DNA from: an uncultured Clostridia bacterium
GTDB lineage: Bacteria; Bacillota; Clostridia; Oscillospirales; Ruminococcaceae
Length of the DNA: 10,763 nt
Direction: 5' to 3'
NCBI GenBank assembly: GCA_945835425.1
Contig: CAMAJC010000031.1
Coordinates: forward strand, 1-10,763
The notes beneath the pieces were generated by a model that was given only the letters and a program-made list of their open reading frames with translations, was not told the origin of the DNA and did not search any database. Below are positions 5,511 through 10,763 of this stretch, piece after piece. The stretch's first letter is position 1. Each line of letters starts with the position of its first letter. A program made the translations under genes and the position numbers.

Positions 5511-6875
5511 TTACTTTTTCTCATCTTTGCCGCTGCCCGGCAGGCGGATATTCCCGGCGACCATCCTTTTGACGGTCTTACCGGCGTTTTTAAAGCCGCC
5601 GTCGGTGAGCTGGCGCCCGAAACGGTAATAGCGGCGGACATACTCGCTCTTGCGCTGTTCATAAAACTCGCGCAGCTCCCGCATCTCCTGCTCAAGGACG
5701 CTGCTGCGCTTTTCGCGGGTATAGCGGGCAATGACCGTCTCATACCGCTGGCAGGCCCGGTCGACCGCCTCGTCCCAGGAAAGGTAAATCTCCTCCGCCG
5801 CATGGGCGCCGATTTCGCGGAGCTTCTCCCGGTCAGCGCAGGCCGCCAGGACCGCTTCGGTCATCGCCGCGCCGTTTTCTTCTATTAAAATGCCGTTTTG
5901 CCCGTCGGTGATCCCTTCGGCGGCACAGCTTCCGCGAATCAGCACCGCCGGGCAGCTGCAGGCCGCGGCTTCCCGGACGACGATGCCGTTGGTGTCATAG
6001 GTCGACGGGAACAGGAACAGATCGGCGAGAGAAAAGTAACTGCGCAGTTTTTCGCGGTCCTGAATCGCGCCGGTGAAAACGCAGTCCTCCGCGATGCCGA
6101 CTTCCCTGCAGTACTGCTCAATTTCCGCCCGGTCGGCTCCGTCGCCGACGAAGAACATCTTAAACTGCGCGCCCTGTTTTTTCGCGCCCGCAAGGCCGTC
6201 GATCGAGATTCGCACGCCCTTGTACCACATCATCCGTCCGACGAACAGGAAAACCGTCTGACCGTCGCGGATGCCGTATTCTTCCCGCATCTGCGCAAGC
6301 GTTCCCGCATCGGTGCGGCGCTTTTCAAAATCGACGCCGTTTTCCATAACGATGTACTTGCCCTCATAGCCTAAACTTTTGAGGTTTTCACCTGCGCCCT
6401 CGCTGACGACCCAGACCTCGTCGCAGGCGTTGATATTATTTAACAGCAGCTTTAAGGAGATATTCCGCACCGGGTTTAAGGCGACCCGCTTTTCAATATC
6501 CACATCAAACTTGGTATGATAGGTAAAAACAATCGGCGCGCCGGTGTTGTACCGCAATATCCGGGCGACGACCGTGGACATAAACGGGCAGTGGGTGTGG
6601 ATCACGTCGATATCCTGCCGGGCAAGATAGGTCTGCATCCGCGGGTCAAAGGGGATGCCGCCGCGGTAGCCGAGCCGCTTGGTCATGGCGGCGCTGGCGT
6701 AGCGGACGACCTTGAAGGGGTACTTGTCCTTGACGCCCGGGTACCAGGGGGTTGCGACAACCGCCCGGCCGTGGCTTTTCTGGATGCAGCGGGCATAATT
6801 CAAAGTAGCATTGGCAACGCCGTCGATCGTCGGCGGAAATGAATCATTTAATAAACAGACGGTCATCTTTTTCAT
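5511..6875 (-). CDS. Glycosyltransferase family 4 (GT-B fold)
   Basis: The 454-residue product has two Rossmann halves typical of GT4. The N-terminal acceptor half starts NDSFPPTIDGVANATLNYA (10-28) and includes DVIHTHCPFMSTVVAR (90-105) and IVFTYHTKFD (115-124). The C-terminal donor half has VFLFVGRMMWYKGV (208-221), FVGDGADRAEIEQY (242-255), FTGAIQDREKL (267-277) and the nucleotide-sugar loop DTNGIVVREAAA (294-305), in which the usual E-x7-E is D-x7-E. A basic, helical tail (about 385-454) follows and could hold the enzyme to the membrane surface. The family includes lipid glucosyltransferases and mannosyltransferases; NDP-sugar and acceptor are not readable here. The start at 6875 (MKKMTV) aligns with the family; AAAGGA lies ten bases upstream. 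The ATG at 6926 would add unrelated residues and has no ribosome site. It leads the GT4-GNAT-flavoprotein unit from the promoter at 6991-7019. Confidence 0.9.
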   Translation of the reverse strand: MKKMTVCLLNDSFPPTIDGVANATLNYARCIQKSHGRAVVATPWYPGVKDKYPFKVVRYASAAMTKRLGYRGGIPFDPRMQTYLARQDIDVIHTHCPFMSTVVARILRYNTGAPIVFTYHTKFDVDIEKRVALNPVRNISLKLLLNNINACDEVWVVSEGAGENLKSLGYEGKYIVMENGVDFEKRRTDAGTLAQMREEYGIRDGQTVFLFVGRMMWYKGVRISIDGLAGAKKQGAQFKMFFVGDGADRAEIEQYCREVGIAEDCVFTGAIQDREKLRSYFSLADLFLFPSTYDTNGIVVREAAACSCPAVLIRGSCAAEGITDGQNGILIEENGAAMTEAVLAACADREKLREIGAHAAEEIYLSWDEAVDRACQRYETVIARYTREKRSSVLEQEMRELREFYEQRKSEYVRRYYRFGRQLTDGGFKNAGKTVKRMVAGNIRLPGSGKDEKK

Positions 6876-6990
6876 ACCAGGACCATCCTTTCTTCCTATA
6901 TTCCGTTCAGCAGATGGGAAACCCAAAGTAAGCGCAAAATCTTTCCTTTCAGAAGCGTATTTCTATATATAGCCAAGGTTTCCTAATCCC

Positions 6991-7019
6991 ATTATACACG
7001 AAACCCCATCCCTTGACAA
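6991..7019 (-). promoter_or_regulatory. Sigma-A promoter for the glycosyltransferase operon
   Basis: On the minus strand TTGTCA (7014-7019) and a perfect TATAAT (6991-6996) are 17 bases apart. The leader to the ATG at 6875 is about 110 bases, longer than for the neighbours, but I see no strong hairpin or riboswitch in it. The remaining bases between here and the tRNA promoter (7020-7148) are AT-rich and show nothing clear. Confidence 0.85.
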
Positions 7020-7148
7020 GCGATGGATCCTTTAAGATTTTTATAACTTTTACCAAAATCTTTCTTTGGCCGTCTGATGGCGCACAAGCGGGCTGTTTGC
7101 AGCAAACCGATTATTTCCGGGAAAATGATAAAAAGATGCAAAAAAGTG

Positions 7149-7177
7149 TTGACAAATTGGTACTCCCATGCTATAAT
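7149..7177 (+). promoter_or_regulatory. Perfect consensus promoter of the tRNA-Thr gene
   Basis: TTGACA (7149-7154), a 17-base spacer and TATAAT (7172-7177) match the housekeeping consensus at every position, as is usual for stable-RNA genes. It lies 38 bases before the tRNA and points away from the glycosyltransferase promoter. Confidence 0.92.
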
Positions 7178-7214
7178 ATAAAAGCTGTCGGGAACGACGG
7201 CAGGATAAAGAGGC

Positions 7215-7290
7215 GCTGTTATGGCTCAGGCGGTAGAGCACGTCCTTGGTAAGGACGAGGTCACCAGTTCGAATCTGGTTAACAGCTCCA
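7215..7290 (+). tRNA. tRNA-Thr, anticodon GGT
   Basis: All four arms can be drawn. The acceptor stem pairs GCTGTTA (7215-7221) with TAACAGC (7280-7286). The D arm is GCTC/GAGC. The anticodon stem CGTCC/GGACG encloses loop TTGGTAA, so the anticodon is GGT and the codons read are ACC and ACU. The T arm is ACCAG/CTGGT with loop TTCGAAT. The discriminator base is T and the 3' CCA (7288-7290) is encoded in the DNA. It is a single-gene unit with its own promoter and terminator and supplies threonyl-tRNA for translation. Confidence 0.96.
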
Positions 7291-7291
7291 G

Positions 7292-7322
7292 AAAGCTTCA
7301 CGGGATACCGTGGAGCTTTTTT
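7292..7322 (+). terminator. Intrinsic terminator of the tRNA-Thr gene
   Basis: GCTTCACGG (7295-7303) pairs with CCGTGGAGC (7308-7316), one G-U pair, around a GATA loop and runs straight into six T (7317-7322). It begins two bases after the CCA. Confidence 0.93.
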
Positions 7323-7335
7323 GTTATGTGTATGG

Positions 7336-7365
7336 AAAAACGGCTGCGGGGAATCCCTGCAGCCG
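7336..7365 (-). terminator. Intrinsic terminator of the esterase-nitroreductase unit
   Basis: CGGCTGCGGGG (7341-7351) and CCCTGCAGCCG (7355-7365) form an 11-bp stem with a three-base loop. On the minus strand it is followed by five T (complement of 7336-7340) and starts eight bases after the nitroreductase stop. It is 13 bases from the opposing tRNA terminator. Confidence 0.88.
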
Positions 7366-7372
7366 CTTCTCA

Positions 7373-7924
7373 TTATTTATCCGCCGGATAGCCGTTATAG
7401 AAAAGAACATCCTCTGCCGGCCGGCGCAGCTTTTTCACCTCGCCGGGAGCCGGATGGCCGAGGGCTACCATCAAATCCAGCCCTTTTTCTGCCGGAATGC
7501 CCAGCAGCTTTTTGACGCCGTCGGCGCAGAACGAGCCGATGATGCAGGTCCCAAGCCCCAGTTCCTCCGCCTGCAGGCAGAAAGAAAGGATCGCGCCGCC
7601 GATATCGCTTTTGGTGTAGTTGTCCCCTTTCATCTTGCCGCGGTCCACCGGCTCATAGGGGATTCCTTCGTTGACAAATGCCGCCAGGACCGGCGCGCCC
7701 TTTGTAAAGAGGTTCAGATGCAGCTCTTCATCCGAGGTCTGCTCCTGTACCTTTCCCAGCAGCGGCTGTTCATCCACAATGACGATCCGCCAGGGCTGGG
7801 TATTGCGGGCAGAGGGCGCAAGCCTTGCCGCTTCTGCACAGCGGGCAATATCCGCGCGGGAAACCGGTTCTTCCGTAAAGCTGCGGCAGCTGTGGCGGTT
7901 GGCCGCCAGGGTCAGAAAATCCAT
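7373..7924 (-). CDS. Nitroreductase family FMN-dependent oxidoreductase
   Basis: The 183-residue product is a compact nitroreductase. The FMN-phosphate contact region is at the N-terminus (NRHSCRSF, 9-16), followed by SARNTQPWR at about 38-46, and the C-terminal half has the family block LGLGTCIIGSF at about 120-130 and a final LVALGHPAPGEVKK-like strand and turn. Such enzymes are usually homodimers that use NAD(P)H to reduce nitro groups, quinones or other conjugated substrates; the true substrate is unknown. Two in-frame ATGs are close together: 7930 (MAMDFL) and 7924 (MDFL). I prefer 7924 because AGGGG is then six bases upstream and family members normally open MDF/MEF. The start is 14 bases after the stop of the esterase gene, so the two are almost certainly translated from one mRNA. 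Confidence 0.9.
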   Translation of the reverse strand: MDFLTLAANRHSCRSFTEEPVSRADIARCAEAARLAPSARNTQPWRIVIVDEQPLLGKVQEQTSDEELHLNLFTKGAPVLAAFVNEGIPYEPVDRGKMKGDNYTKSDIGGAILSFCLQAEELGLGTCIIGSFCADGVKKLLGIPAEKGLDLMVALGHPAPGEVKKLRRPAEDVLFYNGYPADK

Positions 7925-7938
7925 CGCCATCCCCTGCC

Positions 7939-9282
7939 TTACTTCTCGACATCCAGCCGCTGAACATGATGGCTGTCCCAGCTGCAGGGCTTCCAGTAAG
8001 GCAGCTCCGCGCCGTTGGGGTCGCCGGTCTTGACAAAGTTGCACCAGTAGCTGTTGACCCGCTCGGCCAGCTCATAATCGCCCGGCGCTTTGGGCCGCCA
8101 GCTTCTGTCCAGCGTCTTGAAGACATACCAAAGCTCGGAGGAATGGAAGGCACCGCTGTTGTCGCCCAGCAGCTTGCGGTCAAAATAATAGACATAAGCG
8201 GGCTTTCTGCCCAGCTCGGCGTTTTTCAGGCTCCAGTTGATGCAGCCGTAGTACAGCTGGCTGTGGCCGCCGTTTTCCGCCATCTCCGGCGTCTGGCCGA
8301 GGTCGTTGCCGCAGGAGCCGATCATGTACGGGATATCGGGGTGATCGCCGTCCTCGACGACCTTGTTGTAGCCCTTGCAGAGGACATACCCGTCGATAAC
8401 CGGCGTAAAGGGCAGGCCGCGTCCGCTCTTCATGCCTTCCATCATCAGAGCGCCGACGCCCTGCATCACCGCTTCGGGGCTGAGTGCGCGCAGCTGGGCC
8501 AGGTTTTCGCAGCCGGTCAGCCGGGCGAAGTCCTTACCGATTTCCATCGCTTCCGCCATCGGCACATCCCGGTTGATGCCCGACTGGTAGCCGCCTGCCG
8601 ACTGCATGATCGCACCGGCAATCATTCCCTTGGTCAGAGGCGAAGAGAGCAGGGTCTGGACGCTCATGGCGCCTGCCGACTGGCCGAAAATCGTGATGCG
8701 GGAAGGATCGCCGCCGAAGCTTTCGATATTTTCATAGACCCATTTAAGCGCCGCGATCTGGTCGAGAATCGCGTAGTTGCCGCACAGCCCGTTTTCGTCC
8801 TCAGCCGCCAGCTCCGGATGGCAGAGGAAACCGAATGCGCCCAGCCGGTAGTTGATCGTGACCAGAATAACACCCTTGCGGGCAAACGCTTCGCCGTCAA
8901 ATTCCAGCTCGGAACCAAAGCCATTGATAAACGCACCGCCGTGAATCCACAGAGCCACCGGCAGCTTCTCCCCGGTCAGCGGACGCCAGATATTGAGATA
9001 CAGGCAGTCCTCGTCCATCGGCGGCATGAAGGCCGGATTGGAGTAAAACTCGCGGGCATAGTTGATTCCCTTGCCGTCTTTCGGCGCAGTCTGCACCATC
9101 TGCCAGGCGCGGTGCGGGAAGCTTTCCGCCTCTTTTACGCCCTCCCAGGGCTTCACCGGCTGCGGCGCTTTCCAGCGCAGCTCTCCGACCGGCGGCTGGG
9201 CATAGGGCACTCCAAAATAGGTGTAGCAGCCATCCTTTTTCCTGCCGTGCAGCGTCCCATACTTCGTTTTGACCATTTCCAT
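7939..9282 (-). CDS. Type-B carboxylesterase (alpha/beta hydrolase)
   Basis: The 447-residue protein opens KTKYGTLHGRKKDG and FGVPYAQPPVGELRW, characteristic of type-B carboxylesterases. Further marks are EDCLYLNIW (91-99), the oxyanion-hole stretch WIHGGAFING (112-121), the nucleophile elbow FGQSAGAMS (199-207) with Ser202, and the probable catalytic histidine H380 in GAFHSSELWYVF. The acidic residue may be D327. Type-B enzymes hydrolyse carboxylic esters of small molecules. It lacks a signal peptide and so is likely cytoplasmic. Usual members have about 490-520 residues; this one is shorter, with only some 30 residues between IGSCGND (321-327) and PAYVYYF (361-367), where a helical lid region is normally longer. 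AAAGGA nine bases before the ATG supports the start. It leads a two-gene unit with the nitroreductase. A long opposite-strand frame over it is an artefact of codon composition. Confidence 0.9.
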   Translation of the reverse strand: MEMVKTKYGTLHGRKKDGCYTYFGVPYAQPPVGELRWKAPQPVKPWEGVKEAESFPHRAWQMVQTAPKDGKGINYAREFYSNPAFMPPMDEDCLYLNIWRPLTGEKLPVALWIHGGAFINGFGSELEFDGEAFARKGVILVTINYRLGAFGFLCHPELAAEDENGLCGNYAILDQIAALKWVYENIESFGGDPSRITIFGQSAGAMSVQTLLSSPLTKGMIAGAIMQSAGGYQSGINRDVPMAEAMEIGKDFARLTGCENLAQLRALSPEAVMQGVGALMMEGMKSGRGLPFTPVIDGYVLCKGYNKVVEDGDHPDIPYMIGSCGNDLGQTPEMAENGGHSQLYYGCINWSLKNAELGRKPAYVYYFDRKLLGDNSGAFHSSELWYVFKTLDRSWRPKAPGDYELAERVNSYWCNFVKTGDPNGAELPYWKPCSWDSHHVQRLDVEK

Positions 9283-9304
9283 AAAAGCACATCCTTTCTG
9301 ATGC

Positions 9305-9333
9305 AGTATACAAGAAAGTAAAGATTCTGACTA
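9305..9333 (-). promoter_or_regulatory. Candidate promoter of the esterase gene
   Basis: On the minus strand TATACT (9305-9310) is a good -10; 17 bases upstream stands TAGTCA (9328-9333), four of six matches. The leader to the ATG would be about 15-20 bases. A second possible -10, TATAAT (9440-9445), lies further upstream but has no convincing -35; a transcript from it would carry the palindrome at 9348-9380 in its leader. Confidence 0.45.
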
Positions 9334-9347
9334 AAACCCTGATTAAA

Positions 9348-9380
9348 GTGTTTTCTCCCGCCGCAGGCGGGAGAAAACAC
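9348..9380. repeat. T-rich/GC-core/A-rich palindrome, copy B (perfect 15 bp)
   Basis: GTGTTTTCTCCCGCC (9348-9362) and GGCGGGAGAAAACAC (9366-9380) are exact inverted repeats around GCA. The polarity is T-rich on the 5' arm and A-rich on the 3' arm of either strand, so it does not make a U-tailed terminator. It lies between two divergently transcribed genes, where no terminator is needed. It is the best preserved of three related palindromes in the window. The rest of the 9283-9595 intergenic DNA is AT-rich and holds only the promoters listed. Confidence 0.8.
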
Positions 9381-9531
9381 GCCCGGATACGCTTATTAGA
9401 AAGCAGAAAACTGAATAAATCAGAGATTTCTTGGCTATTATTATATCACATTTTTATGGGCAAGAACAGGATATTTTGTAAATATTGCCGCGTTTTTTCA
9501 AAAATTATCGGCGGCAGTTTTATATAAATCG

Positions 9532-9560
9532 TTGCAAAGTGCTTCGTAATATGATATACT
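9532..9560 (+). promoter_or_regulatory. Sigma-A promoter for the duplicated-module protein gene
   Basis: TTGCAA (9532-9537), a 17-base spacer and TATACT (9555-9560). Each hexamer keeps four or five consensus positions. The leader to the ATG at 9596 is about 30 bases and includes the ribosome-binding purines. Confidence 0.75.
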
Positions 9561-9595
9561 GAGAATAGAAAACAAAAGAAGGGACAAGGCAGACG

Positions 9596-10531
9596 ATGGA
9601 CGACAAACGGCTTTTGGAGCACGCAAAGGGGTATATTGACCAGATGGCGGACGGGATTAACCCCCTGACCGGAGAGGACGAACCGGCGGATTCCTGCCTG
9701 CAGCAGACGCGGATTTCCCGGTGCCTGCGGTATGTCAGCGACATTTTGGGGCAGGTGTTAAACGGTGAGCTGGCGGCGCCGTCCGCGGCTCCCAAAAAAA
9801 TCCCCTTTGCGCTGACGCAGGAGCAATTGGAAACGGTCAAACCTGCGGACAAGCCGGTCTCCCTCAGCCGGTTTCTGGAGCATCTCTATCAGTTCGGCGG
9901 CACGGAAAATATGAAAAAAATCCCGTTTAAGCGCGCCCAGCAATGGCTGGAACAAAACGGGATGCTGGCGCAGGAGGACGGCAAGTTTCGGCCGACATCC
10001 GGCGGACAGTCGATCGGCATCGTCTGGAAGGACGACGCTTTTTATCCCGGTATTTACTACGCCGTCTCCGCCCAGCAATGGATCATCGACCGCTTGCCGG
10101 AGCTGCTGGCCTTTACAGCGCAGAAGCCTGCGGAAAAGATGGCCGTCGACCCCGAGACCGGCGAAATCCTCCCGGACGGCAAGCTGCCCTTTTCCCTGAC
10201 TGCTGAGCAGCTGGACGAAGTGCCGGTAACACCCGGCGGCGTTTCGATCTCCCGGCTGGTCTCATCGCTGAACACCCTGATCGATACCTCCCGGATGGCC
10301 AAGCTGAAACGGGAACAGGTCACAGGCTGGCTGACGGAGGAAGGGTACCTGTACGTTTACGACGGCGGCGCCAGACCGTCCCTGCGCCCGACTCCCAAGG
10401 GCGAACAGGCCGGCATCAAATGGGAACATCGAAACGGCCCCAGCGGCCCTTATTGGGGGACATTTTATTATGACGACGCACAGCTGTTGATTTTGGAGCA
10501 TCTGGGCGAAGGTCAGGACGGCGCAGAATAA
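9596..10531 (+). CDS. Uncharacterised protein with two copies of a ~100-residue module
   Basis: The 311-residue product has three parts. Residues 1-58 form a helical-looking segment (AKGYIDQMADGINPLTGED, then RISRCLRYVSDILGQVL). Residues 69-170 and 197-303 are clear repeats of each other: IPFALTQEQL matches LPFSLTAEQL, VSLSRFLEHL matches VSISRLVSSL, KRAQQWLEQNGML matches KREQVTGWLTEEGYL, FRPTSGGQSIGIVWK matches LRPTPKGEQAGIKWE, and GIYYAVSAQQWIIDRL matches GTFYYDDAQLLILEHL. A proline- and acid-rich linker (171-196) joins them. The helix-turn-wing-like order of each module recalls a winged-helix fold and hence DNA or protein binding, but that is inference; I do not recognise the family. No signal peptide or membrane segment is visible. 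ATG 9596 follows ACAAGG at six bases. It is a single gene with its own promoter and terminator. Its codon use matches the neighbours. Confidence 0.85.
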   Translation: MDDKRLLEHAKGYIDQMADGINPLTGEDEPADSCLQQTRISRCLRYVSDILGQVLNGELAAPSAAPKKIPFALTQEQLETVKPADKPVSLSRFLEHLYQFGGTENMKKIPFKRAQQWLEQNGMLAQEDGKFRPTSGGQSIGIVWKDDAFYPGIYYAVSAQQWIIDRLPELLAFTAQKPAEKMAVDPETGEILPDGKLPFSLTAEQLDEVPVTPGGVSISRLVSSLNTLIDTSRMAKLKREQVTGWLTEEGYLYVYDGGARPSLRPTPKGEQAGIKWEHRNGPSGPYWGTFYYDDAQLLILEHLGEGQDGAE

Positions 10532-10538
10532 ACACAAT

Positions 10539-10626
10539 AAACTGAGAAAATACGACTGAATACGCCTGGTGAAAAAACAGAAATCCTGATAAAACAGATT
10601 TTTCTCAGTTTTCTTCATTCTTTTTT
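10539..10626 (+). terminator. Probable terminator of the duplicated-module protein gene
   Basis: AAACTGAGAAAA (10539-10550) is exactly complementary to 10600-10611, and a T-rich tail ending in six T follows (10612-10626). The loop is long (49 bases) and contains a small AAATC/GATTT hairpin. It starts seven bases after the stop codon. The AT-rich stem and long loop make it weaker than the other terminators here. Confidence 0.6.
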
Positions 10627-10635
10627 GGAAAGCTC

Positions 10636-10665
10636 TTGACATTACATTGCGAAATATGATATTAT
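10636..10665 (+). promoter_or_regulatory. Promoter reading toward the right-hand window edge
   Basis: TTGACA (10636-10641), an 18-base spacer and TATTAT (10660-10665). The -35 is perfect. Whatever it drives begins beyond or near the window edge. The bases CTCTTGACATT that carry this -35 recur at 10750-10760, just before the window ends, which may be the -35 of a second promoter. Confidence 0.65.
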
Positions 10666-10712
10666 ATGAACTCTGACATATGAAAAGCGGACAAATAGCT
10701 TCTGTTGGAAGC

Positions 10713-10740
10713 ATTTTTTCCGCCTGCGCCGGGAAAAAAT
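10713..10740. repeat. T-rich/GC-core/A-rich palindrome, copy C (degenerate)
   Basis: ATTTTTTCC (10713-10721) pairs with GGAAAAAAT (10732-10740); the core reads GCCTGCGCCG where a perfect copy would give GCCTGCGGC. It therefore resembles copies A and B with a damaged right core. It lies between the two CTCTTGACATT promoter repeats. Confidence 0.55.
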
Positions 10741-10763
10741 TGGTACAACTCTTGACATTTTGT

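Noticed and set aside
7966..9321. 451-codon open frame on the plus strand opposite the carboxylesterase
   Set aside because: The minus-strand frame carries all esterase motifs; the opposite frame has no recognisable domains or good ribosome site and is a by-product of GC-rich codon composition.
9348..9380. Reading palindrome B as a rho-independent terminator
   Set aside because: The 3' arm is A-rich on both strands and no gene ends here, since the flanking genes diverge.
10680..10763. Open frame starting ATG just after the 10636-10665 promoter and running off the window
   Set aside because: No ribosome binding site, and it passes through palindrome C and the second promoter repeat; more likely leader sequence.

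Overview
The window reads as chromosomal sequence from a moderately GC-rich Firmicute, most likely a gut Clostridia of the Oscillospiraceae/Ruminococcaceae type. The grounds are AAGGAG-type ribosome binding sites, near-consensus TTGACA/TATAAT promoters, dense single-strand gene packing, a CCA-encoding tRNA, and the gene families seen (DUF3737, a Clostridia-style TtcA, an HI0933/BaiN flavoprotein). Placement is inference from sequence character, not from a marker gene. Most of it is ordinary metabolic and housekeeping sequence. I see no phage, insertion sequence, CRISPR array or obvious defence or toxin system.

Layout. 1-222 (+): the C-terminal end of an unrecognised protein, followed by a terminator shared with the convergent DUF3737 beta-helix gene (283-1122, -). 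The DUF3737 gene has a promoter with a 19-bp spacer and an internal dyad, the architecture used by MerR-family activators, and a second exact copy of the 22-bp box lies 94 bp upstream. 1337-3374 (-): one operon with a strong promoter at 3346-3374, then a sugar-phosphate/NTP nucleotidyltransferase, a TtcA-type tRNA thiolase, a 55-residue membrane protein (1372-1539) and a terminator. 3440-3655 is a gene-poor stretch rich in inverted repeats. 3656-7019 (-): a probable operon of a GT4 glycosyltransferase, a GNAT acetyltransferase and an HI0933/BaiN-like flavoprotein, read from a promoter at 6991-7019.

Divergent from that, a perfect-consensus promoter drives tRNA-Thr(GGT) at 7215-7290, closed by a terminator that abuts the terminator of the next minus-strand unit. 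That unit (7373-9282) is a type-B carboxylesterase followed 14 bases later by a nitroreductase. After a 313-base intergenic region with a perfect 15-bp palindrome comes a plus-strand orphan (9596-10531) whose product carries two copies of a ~100-residue module. The window ends in a terminator, a promoter and the start of another promoter-like repeat.

The observations most worth following are non-coding: a family of three T-rich/GC-core/A-rich palindromes in intergenic DNA whose polarity is wrong for intrinsic terminators; the duplicated MerR-type box; and the folded-looking element at 3440-3625. Among proteins, the duplicated-module orphan and the unannotated small membrane protein coupled to ttcA stand out.
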